DNA from: an uncultured Steroidobacteraceae bacterium | GTDB lineage: Bacteria; Pseudomonadota; Gammaproteobacteria; Steroidobacterales; Steroidobacteraceae | DNA: 5,408 bases | Direction of reading: 5' to 3' | NCBI GenBank assembly: GCA_955652795.1 | Contig: CATPBQ010000142.1 | Coordinates: 1 to 5,408 of the forward strand | Notes under the pieces: generated by a model | Told to the model about the DNA's origin: nothing | What the model saw: only the letters and a program-made list of their open reading frames with translations | The model's database searches: none | Shown: one piece after another, positions 1-5,408 of the stretch | Position numbering within the stretch: the stretch's first letter is position 1 | Layout of the letters: the number at the start of each line of letters is the position of its first letter | Translations under genes and position numbers: made by a program

Positions 1-1
1 G

Positions 2-358
2 CACCCGCTCACCTTCATGGTGGTCGGACTGTATGGCAGGGTACTGCCCAACCAGGACGGCGCGCCGCTGCGCCTCATCGTGCCCTGGAAGTATGGCTTC
101 AAGAGCATCAAATCGATCGTGCAGATCGGCTTCAGCGCGCGACAGCCCAACACCGCCTGGAATGTCGCCGCTCCGCAGGAGTACGGGTTCTACGCCAACG
201 TCAACCCGCAGGTCGATCATCCACGCTGGAGTCAGGCCACGGAGCGCCGCATCGGCGCGCCGTTCCTGGCCGCACGGCAGCCGACGCTGCCCTTCAATGG
301 TTACGCCGCGCAGGTCGCGAGCCTGTATCAGGGTATGGATCTGCGGCGCTACTTTTGA
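2..358 (+). CDS. msrP: Protein-methionine-sulfoxide reductase catalytic subunit MsrP, C-terminal part (5' end outside window)
   Basis: The reading frame is open from the first full codon (position 2) to TGA at 356-358, giving 118 residues of a protein that in E. coli is about 334 residues long, so roughly the last third is visible. The sequence closely follows what I recall of E. coli MsrP (YedY): an N-terminal HPLTF, then GAPLRLIVPWKYGFKSIKSI, EYGFYANVNP, HPRWSQATERRIG, and a closing NGYAAQVASLYQGMDLRRYF. Known of the family: MsrP is a Tat-exported periplasmic molybdopterin enzyme of the sulfite-oxidase fold that reduces methionine sulfoxide in envelope proteins. The Tat signal and the cysteine that ligates molybdenum lie upstream and cannot be checked here. 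The ATG at position 17 is internal, not the true start. The next gene, msrQ, overlaps its stop codon, which supports the assignment. Confidence 0.95.
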   Translation, partial: HPLTFMVVGLYGRVLPNQDGAPLRLIVPWKYGFKSIKSIVQIGFSARQPNTAWNVAAPQEYGFYANVNPQVDHPRWSQATERRIGAPFLAARQPTLPFNGYAAQVASLYQGMDLRRYF

Positions 359-1029
359 ACGTCACGCAACGCTATCGTTACCTCTACAAGCCCCTGGTGT
401 TCGTCGCGGGCCTGGCGCCGCTCGCCTGGATGATCTGCGGCGCGCTGCAGCTGTTCGGCGCCAGCCTGGGTGCCGACCCGGTGAAGAAGCTCGAGCACGA
501 ATGCGGCAAGACCGCGCTCAACTTCCTGCTGCTCACGCTGGCCGTGACCCCGGTGAGGACCCTCACCGGCCTGCCGCAGCTGCTGCGGCTGCGGCGCATG
601 CTCGGATTGTTCGCGTTCTTCTATGCCGTGGTGCACTTCACCGTGTACCTGGTGCTCGACCTGGAGCTGAACTTGCGCACGGTGGGGGCCGATATCGTGA
701 AGCGCCCCTACATCACCGTCGGCTTCACCGCGCTGCTGCTGCTGGTGCCCCTGGCGCTCACTTCCACCAACGCCATGATGCGGCGCCTGGGCCGGCGCTG
801 GCAGAGCCTGCACCGCCTCATCTACGTGATCGCAGCTCTCGCGGTGTGGCATTTCTACTGGCAGGTGAAACGCGACGTGCGCGAGCCGCTCATCTATATG
901 GGAATCCTCGCGCTGCTGTTGGCGTATCGCCTGGCGCGCTGGCGTGCGCCGCGCGCTGCGCGCGCGACGCCGGCTGCCGCGGCAGTCACATCGAGGTCCG
1001 GATCTGCCACAGCTCCGGAAAGAACTTGA
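355..1029 (+). CDS. msrQ: Protein-methionine-sulfoxide reductase haem-binding subunit MsrQ
   Basis: MsrQ (formerly YedZ) is an inner-membrane b-type haem protein that passes electrons from the respiratory chain to periplasmic MsrP. The 224-residue product has six hydrophobic segments, at about residues 13-33, 54-66, 83-102, 119-136, 153-169 and 178-194. His94 (FYAVVHFTVYL), His153 (SLHRLIYV) and His166 (AVWHFYWQ) sit where the family's haem-ligand histidines lie. The start is TTG at 355, whose last two bases belong to the msrP TGA (TTGA, 4-nt overlap). This indicates translational coupling, and I see no strong Shine-Dalgarno site. The core resembles the E. coli protein of 211 residues. The last 28 or so residues after W196 are an Ala/Arg/Thr-rich tail without recognisable family features, and the final 44 nt lie antisense to the end of kynA. 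Confidence 0.95.
   Translation: MNVTQRYRYLYKPLVFVAGLAPLAWMICGALQLFGASLGADPVKKLEHECGKTALNFLLLTLAVTPVRTLTGLPQLLRLRRMLGLFAFFYAVVHFTVYLVLDLELNLRTVGADIVKRPYITVGFTALLLLVPLALTSTNAMMRRLGRRWQSLHRLIYVIAALAVWHFYWQVKRDVREPLIYMGILALLLAYRLARWRAPRAARATPAAAAVTSRSGSATAPERT
941..971 (-). terminator. Possible hairpin downstream of kynA (no U-tract)
   Basis: GGCGT (941-945) pairs with ACGCC (967-971), and CGCGCGC (950-956) pairs with GCGCGCG (960-966). The loop is 3 nt (957-959) and a 4-nt bulge lies at 946-949. It starts 15 nt past the kynA stop on the minus strand, inside the msrQ 3' coding region. No T-run follows, so it is not a classical intrinsic terminator. In such GC-rich coding DNA it may be chance. 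Confidence 0.22.
974..985. repeat. 12-bp perfect palindrome next to the kynA stop
   Basis: CTGCCGCGGCAG at 974-985 is its own reverse complement and directly abuts the kynA stop codon (986-988). It encodes part of the Ala-rich tail of MsrQ. It resembles the TGCCGCGCGGCA palindrome in front of kynA, but perfect GC-rich palindromes of this size are not rare at this base composition. Confidence 0.3.
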
Positions 1030-1843
1030 GCTCCAGCGCCTTGGCGAGATAGGAAACTCCGCCGGTGCCGCCGGTGCCGGGCTTGTAGCCGATGATGCGC
1101 TCGACGGTTTTCAGGTGATGGCAGCGCCACAACTGGAAATTGTGGTCGAGGTCCACCAGGCGCTCGGCGAGTTCGTACAGGTCCCAGCCCGTTGCAGCGT
1201 TGTGGTACACGCCGAGCCAGGCGCCGGCCACTTGTTTGCTGGCCTGGTAGGGCGCGCTGAAATCCCGCGACAGGTAGTCCGGCGGAATCCCGTAACCCCG
1301 GCGGCTCAGCAGCCGCAGCACCTCGTCGTACAGCGACGGTGCGGCGAGTGCGCGTTGCAGCGTTTCATGCGCGAGCGCGTCGCGCTGGTGTACGGCAACC
1401 ATCTCGGCGTTCTTGTTGCCGAACAGGAACTCCAGCATGCGGTACTGAAAGGACTGGAAACCCGAGGAACGCCCCAGCGCGTTGCGAAAGGCCGAGTACT
1501 CGAACGGCGTCATGGTCGACAGCACGTCCCACACCGAGATCAGCTGCGTCTGGGTGCGCGAGATGCGCGCCAGCATCTTCAGCGCCGGATCGAGGTCATC
1601 GCGTCGCACGCACTCCAGCGCCGCGGTCAGCTCGTGCAGCATCAGGCGCATCCACAGCTCCGACACCTGGTGCACGATGATGAACAGCATCTCGTTGTGC
1701 TCGCTCGACAGGGGCTTTTGCGCCGCGAGCAGCTTGTCGAGCTGCAGGTATTCGCCGTAGGACACCGAGGACCCGAGGTCCCAGTGCACCGCTTCGTCGG
1801 CGAGCTCCACGCGCTCGGATTTGTCGTATTGACGGGTAGTCAT
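986..1843 (-). CDS. kynA: Tryptophan 2,3-dioxygenase
   Basis: This cytoplasmic haem enzyme inserts O2 into the L-tryptophan indole ring to give N-formylkynurenine, the first step of the kynurenine pathway. The 285-residue length is normal for bacterial members. Visible family motifs are YGEYLQLDKLL (29-39), FIIVHQVSELW (54-64) with active-site His58, Tyr116 and Arg120 in EYSAFR, GRSSGFQSFQYRMLEFLFG (124-142), and HHLKTVERIIGYKPGTGGTGG (242-262). His243 aligns with the proximal haem ligand. These match His55, Tyr113, Arg117 and His240 of the Xanthomonas enzyme with a constant offset of three. I chose ATG at 1843 (MTTRQYDKSE). A start at 1909 would add 22 residues that look non-conserved and would cover the promoter region. 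No Shine-Dalgarno site precedes 1843. No other kyn gene is present. The 3' end overlaps msrQ by 44 nt. Confidence 0.96.
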   Translation of the reverse strand: MTTRQYDKSERVELADEAVHWDLGSSVSYGEYLQLDKLLAAQKPLSSEHNEMLFIIVHQVSELWMRLMLHELTAALECVRRDDLDPALKMLARISRTQTQLISVWDVLSTMTPFEYSAFRNALGRSSGFQSFQYRMLEFLFGNKNAEMVAVHQRDALAHETLQRALAAPSLYDEVLRLLSRRGYGIPPDYLSRDFSAPYQASKQVAGAWLGVYHNAATGWDLYELAERLVDLDHNFQLWRCHHLKTVERIIGYKPGTGGTGGVSYLAKALELKFFPELWQIRTSM

Positions 1844-1850
1844 GCTTGCG

Positions 1851-1878
1851 ATGTTACACGTCGCCTGCCGCGCGGCAA
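1851..1878 (-). promoter_or_regulatory. Candidate sigma-70 promoter for kynA
   Basis: Read on the minus strand, TTGCCG (1878-1873) and TAACAT (1856-1851) are separated by 16 bp. Each matches the -35 and -10 consensus at four of six positions. The predicted transcription start, 6-7 nt past the -10 box, falls at about 1844-1845, directly at the ATG (1843). That would give a leaderless or nearly leaderless mRNA, consistent with the missing ribosome binding site. This is inferred from motifs only. Confidence 0.4.
1866..1877. repeat. 12-bp perfect palindrome overlapping the kynA -35 region
   Basis: TGCCGCGCGGCA (1866-1877) is a perfect palindrome lying between the two divergent genes. It covers most of the candidate kynA -35 box and part of the spacer. 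Its position would suit an operator for a dimeric regulator. However, it is short and made almost only of G and C, so chance is a serious alternative. Confidence 0.3.
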
Positions 1879-1896
1879 CTTCGCGAGCGCAAAGGC

Positions 1897-1927
1897 TTAA
1901 CGCCCGCACACGAAAATCCGCTAGGAT
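1897..1927 (+). promoter_or_regulatory. Candidate promoter for the ABC exporter operon
   Basis: TAGGAT (1922-1927) is a fair -10 box (four of six to TATAAT). TTAACG (1897-1902) could serve as a -35 box, but the 19-bp spacer is long. Transcription would start near 1934, leaving a leader of about 30 nt before the GTG at 1966. The location in the only divergent intergenic gap supports it. The motif strength is weak. Confidence 0.35.
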
Positions 1928-1965
1928 CGCGCGCCAGTCCTGAAGCCAAGCGTTCCGCGAATGCC

Positions 1966-2849
<884 letters not shown>

Positions 2850-2853
<4 letters not shown>

Positions 2854-3857
2854 TCAAACGGCTGCTGTCGGTGCTACACGCGCGCAACCTCGAATTCCTG
2901 CGCGACCGCAGCACGCTGGTGTTCACGCTGCTGCTGCCGATCATGCTGGTGATCGGCATGGGATTCGTGTTTGGCGGCCCCGAGCGCCCGCTGTTCAAGG
3001 TCGGCGTGCTCGCCGGGCACCTGGACCGGCAGGCGCACCCGTTCCTGCGCGAGCGCTACGTCGAGTTCATCACCCTGCCGGATGAGAGCGCGGCGCTGCG
3101 CAAGGTCACGCACCAGCAGATCGACCTGCTGGTCGACCTGCACGCGCCGCAGCGCTACTGGGTGAACACCGATTCACCCAAGGGTTACATCGTGGAGAAG
3201 CTGCTGCTCGCCGCCGAGCCGGCCGCGGTCCGCCAGCCGGTCACCGGCGCCGCGATCCGCTATATCGACTGGCTGTTCCCGGGCATTCTGGGCATGAACA
3301 TGATGTTCAGCTGCCTGTTCGGCGTCGGTTACGTGGTGCTGCGCTATCGCAAGAGCGGCTTCCTGAAGCGTCTGCACGCAACTCCCCTCAGCGCCTTCGA
3401 GTTCCTCAGCGCACAGGTGCTGTCGCGCCTGGGGCTCATCCTGTTCGTCACGGTGATCCTGTACGTCGGCATCGGCGCCATCATCGGTTTTCACAACGCC
3501 GGCAACGTGCTGCTGCTCGTGCTGTTGGGCGTAGTCGGCGCCCTGTCGATGATCGCCCTGGGGCTGACGATTGCGGCGCGCTTTTCCAGCGACGAGCTGG
3601 TGGGGGGGCTGCTCAACGTGCTCACCTGGCCGATGATGCTGCTGTCGGGGATCTGGTTTTCGCTGGAAGGATCACCGCGCTGGGTGCAATGGGTGGCGCA
3701 CGTCTTCCCCCTGACTCACGTGCTCGAGGCGGCGCGCGCGGTGATGCTCGATGGCGCGGGCTTGCCGCAGATCGCGCCGAACCTGCTGTATCTGGCGGCC
3801 ACAGCACTCGCGTTCCTCGCATTCGGGGCCTGGTCCTTCCGTTGGCGCATCGAGTAG
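2850..3857 (+). CDS. ABC-2 type exporter, permease protein
   Basis: This 335-residue inner-membrane subunit partners the ATPase encoded just upstream. ATG at 2850 overlaps the ATPase stop (ATGA), and GGAG at 2838-2841 gives a good ribosome binding site 8 nt before it. Predicted layout: a short cytoplasmic N-terminus with an amphipathic start, TM1 at about 22-42, a soluble presumably periplasmic domain at about 43-140, then five segments at about 142-164, 192-214, 219-243, 252-271 and 311-329. This is the architecture of the ABC2_membrane family with an enlarged loop between TM1 and TM2 (compare YhhJ/YbhS). The loop RYRKSGFLKRLHATPLSAFE (165-184) fits the cytoplasmic coupling region, and FPLTHVLEAAR (286-296) is a usual C-terminal family motif. 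A run of seven G at 3602-3608 falls in codons 251-253. The substrate is unknown; drug, lipid or polysaccharide export are all possible for this family. Confidence 0.9.
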
Positions 3858-3861
3858 GGTG
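3856..3861 (+). promoter_or_regulatory. Ribosome binding site for the threonine aldolase
   Basis: AGGGTG at 3856-3861, partly inside the permease stop codon, lies 5 nt before the GTG start at 3867. It supports that non-ATG start, which is also where homology to the aldolase family begins. The match to AGGAGG is moderate. Confidence 0.5.
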
Positions 3862-3866
3862 ACGGC

Positions 3867-4883
3867 GTGCGTTTCTACAGCGACAACACTGCAACGGCTT
3901 GCCCGGAGATCCTGGCGGCGATCAGTGAGGCCAACCAGGGGCTCGCGGTCGCCTACGGCGACGATCCATGGACGCAGCGCCTCGACGCGGTTCTCGGTGG
4001 CTTCTTCGGCGCCGAGGTGCGCGCCTTTGCGGTCGCGACCGGAACCGCGGCCAACTCCCTGGGCCTTGCGACCCTGTGCCCGCCCTACGGCGCCATTTAC
4101 GCCCACCAAGAAGCGCACATCGCCACCGACGAATGCGGCGCGCCCGGTTTTTTCTCCGGCGGAGCGCAACTGGCGCTGCTGCGCGGTGAACACGGCAAAC
4201 TCCTGCCCGGGACCTTCGCCGCGGCACTCAGCGCCCGTCCGGTTGACGTTCACAGCGTGCAGCCGGCGGCGCTGTCGCTGACCCAGGCCACGGAACTCGG
4301 TACCGTGTACCAGCCGGCCGAAATTGCGGCGCTGAGCAAACTGGCCCACGGCCGCGGACTCAAGGTGCACCTGGACGGGGCGCGCTTTGCCAACGCGCTG
4401 GCATTCCTCGACTGCCAGCCCGCCGACCTCACGTGGCGGGCGGGGGTGGACGTGCTGTCGTTCGGCGCCACCAAGAACGGGGCGCTGGCTGCCGAGGCAG
4501 TGGTGTTCTTCGATCGGGATCTGGTGCGGGATTTCGAGCTGCGGCGCAAGCGCGCCGGACATCTGCTCTCGAAATCGCGCTACGTCGCCGCGCAGCTGCT
4601 GGCGTACGTGGAAAGCGGAGTCTGGAAGCGCAACGCCGAGCGCACCAACCGCCTGGCGCAGGACATCGGCCGCGCCGCCGGCGCCAGCCTCCTGCACCCG
4701 GTGGAGGCCAACGAAGTGTTCGTGAAGCTCGGAGTGCAGCGTCGCCAGGCGCTGCGCGCCGCCGGCTTCGAGTTCTACGACTGGGGCGCCGAGAGCGCCG
4801 GCGACGCGCGCTTCGTGGTCTCCTGGGACCAGCCGGATGGCGACGTGCCGGCGCTGTGCGCGGCGCTCGGCCGCCTGCGCTAG
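3867..4883 (+). CDS. ltaE: Low-specificity L-threonine aldolase (PLP-dependent)
   Basis: This cytoplasmic PLP enzyme cleaves L-threonine and L-allo-threonine to glycine and acetaldehyde. The 338-residue product has the usual family length and follows the Pseudomonas-type enzyme throughout: YGDDPWTQRLD (30-40), ATGTAANSLGLATL (57-70) for phosphate binding, HQEAHIATDECGAP (80-93) with His84 expected to stack on the cofactor, TQATELGTVY (139-148), VHLDGARFANA (167-177) with Asp170 expected to contact the pyridine nitrogen and Arg173 the substrate carboxylate, and DVLSFGATKNGALAAEA (195-211) with Lys203 as the PLP Schiff-base lysine. The end (VEANEVF, RFVVSWDQPD) is also typical. The start is GTG at 3867, 9 nt after the permease stop, so it is likely co-transcribed with the exporter. 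The TAG stop (4881-4883) interlocks with the stop of the convergent permease. Action on other beta-hydroxy amino acids is possible, as the family is broad. Confidence 0.93.
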   Translation: MRFYSDNTATACPEILAAISEANQGLAVAYGDDPWTQRLDAVLGGFFGAEVRAFAVATGTAANSLGLATLCPPYGAIYAHQEAHIATDECGAPGFFSGGAQLALLRGEHGKLLPGTFAAALSARPVDVHSVQPAALSLTQATELGTVYQPAEIAALSKLAHGRGLKVHLDGARFANALAFLDCQPADLTWRAGVDVLSFGATKNGALAAEAVVFFDRDLVRDFELRRKRAGHLLSKSRYVAAQLLAYVESGVWKRNAERTNRLAQDIGRAAGASLLHPVEANEVFVKLGVQRRQALRAAGFEFYDWGAESAGDARFVVSWDQPDGDVPALCAALGRLR

Positions 4884-5408
4884 AGCTCGCGCAGGCTGGT
4901 CGACACCGGCAGGCGCGCGGCACGGATTGCCGGCAGCAGGCCGCCGATCATCCCGATGACCACCGCGATGAGCAGTCCGCGCGCCACCAGCTCCGGCGTC
5001 ACCTTGAAGTTGAACACCACCTGGGTGAAGTTCTCCCCGAGCGTCGACACCGACAGGTTGTTGAACAGCAGGTAGGCGATCAGCGCGCCGAGCACGCCCC
5101 CGGCGAGCGCCAGCAGCAGCGCCTCGATCATCACCGAGACCAGCACCGGCAGCCCGCCGAAGCCAATCGCCCGCAGGGTCGCGATCTCCTTGCCGCGCGC
5201 CGCGACCGCGGCGTACATGCTGTTGAGGGCTGCGAACACCGCGCCGAGCGCCATGATGAGGGTAACCACGCCGGCCAGGAACCCGATCGTCTTGCGGAAC
5301 TGTCGGGTCTGGCCGCTGAAATAGTCCTGCTCGCGCAGCACGTCCAGGGTCAGGCGCGGATCGGCCGCCACGGCGCTCTTGAGCTTCTGCAGGCCGTCCG
5401 CTCCGTCC
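4880..5408 (-). CDS. MacB/FtsX-family ABC transporter permease, C-terminal part (5' end outside window)
   Basis: The minus-strand frame is open from the right window edge to TAG (4882-4880), giving 175 visible residues. An in-frame GTG at 5371 is not taken as the start because the frame continues upstream (DGADGLQKLKSAVAADPRL) and reads like the end of the periplasmic domain of this family. Visible features are that domain's end, TM at about residues 40-64, the cytoplasmic motif ARGKEIATLRAIGF (70-83), TM at about 90-115, a short extracytoplasmic stretch with ENFTQVVFNFKVT, TM at about 142-160, and the closing LLPAIRAARLPVSTSLREL. This matches the last three helices of a four-helix FtsX-like permease. 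Such proteins work with a LolD/MacB-type ATPase in mechanotransmission or lipoprotein/macrolide export, and that ATPase is expected further right. The substrate is unknown. It is convergent with the threonine aldolase and overlaps it by 4 nt. Confidence 0.92.
   Translation of the reverse strand, partial: DGADGLQKLKSAVAADPRLTLDVLREQDYFSGQTRQFRKTIGFLAGVVTLIMALGAVFAALNSMYAAVAARGKEIATLRAIGFGGLPVLVSVMIEALLLALAGGVLGALIAYLLFNNLSVSTLGENFTQVVFNFKVTPELVARGLLIAVVIGMIGGLLPAIRAARLPVSTSLREL

Noticed and set aside
33..1052. Plus-strand frame (339 codons) running through msrP and msrQ in another frame
   Set aside because: It crosses two real genes in another frame, and its composition (Arg/Ala/Pro-rich) is that of a frame-shifted shadow.
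1061..1081. Repetitive GCCGGTGCC-like stretch
   Set aside because: It encodes the conserved GTGGTGG loop of tryptophan dioxygenase, so the repetition comes from the protein and not from a DNA repeat.
944..1900. Long plus-strand open frame (318 codons) opposite kynA
   Set aside because: It is antisense to an enzyme with intact catalytic and haem motifs, and its translation is rich in Arg, Gln and His with no recognisable domain. Such open frames are expected in GC-rich DNA.
1844..1909. N-terminal extension of kynA from a start at 1909 (22 more residues)
   Set aside because: The added residues look unlike the family N-terminus and would place coding sequence over the likely promoter and palindrome. 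The ATG at 1843 gives a normal-length enzyme.
1846..1965. N-terminal extension of the ABC ATPase from TTG at 1846 (40 residues)
   Set aside because: The ATPase domain begins immediately after GTG 1966, and the extension reads through the divergent promoter region without conserved features.
3672..4697. Long minus-strand open frame (341 codons) opposite the permease end and threonine aldolase
   Set aside because: It spans two well-supported genes on the other strand and has no recognisable motif; it is a GC-rich shadow frame.

Overview
This is a compact, GC-rich bacterial chromosomal window. The family matches are proteobacterial: an MsrP/MsrQ pair, a bacterial tryptophan 2,3-dioxygenase, and a Pseudomonas-type low-specificity L-threonine aldolase. 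I infer a high-GC gamma- or betaproteobacterium. The lineage cannot be fixed from this sequence, and there is no rRNA, tRNA, mobile element, CRISPR array or long non-coding stretch.

Layout. Positions 2-358 (+) hold the C-terminal end of msrP, the periplasmic molybdenum methionine-sulfoxide reductase. It overlaps by 4 nt with msrQ (355-1029, +), its haem-binding membrane partner. The 3' end of msrQ overlaps by 44 nt, tail to tail, with kynA (986-1843, -), a tryptophan 2,3-dioxygenase. A 122-bp divergent region (1844-1965) is the only real intergenic space. It holds candidate promoters for kynA on one strand and for an ABC exporter operon on the other. That operon is an ATPase (1966-2853), an ABC-2 permease (2850-3857, ATGA overlap) and, 9 nt later, a PLP-dependent L-threonine aldolase (3867-4883). 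The aldolase stop codon shares the palindrome CTAG with the stop codon of a convergent MacB/FtsX-type permease (4880 to beyond 5408, -), whose 5' end is outside the window.

How they work together. MsrP and MsrQ form one system: MsrQ passes electrons from the respiratory chain to MsrP, which repairs oxidised methionines in envelope proteins. The ATPase and permease should form one exporter of unknown substrate. The threonine aldolase appears co-transcribed with them, but nothing in the sequence shows a functional link. KynA starts tryptophan catabolism through kynurenine and stands here without other kyn genes. The FtsX-like permease belongs to a separate operon running in from the right.

All genes belong to known families and I found no clear new system. 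The points most worth checking are the possible leaderless kynA mRNA, the overprinted msrQ/kynA 3' ends, the shared-stop CTAG junction, and the exporter-aldolase operon.
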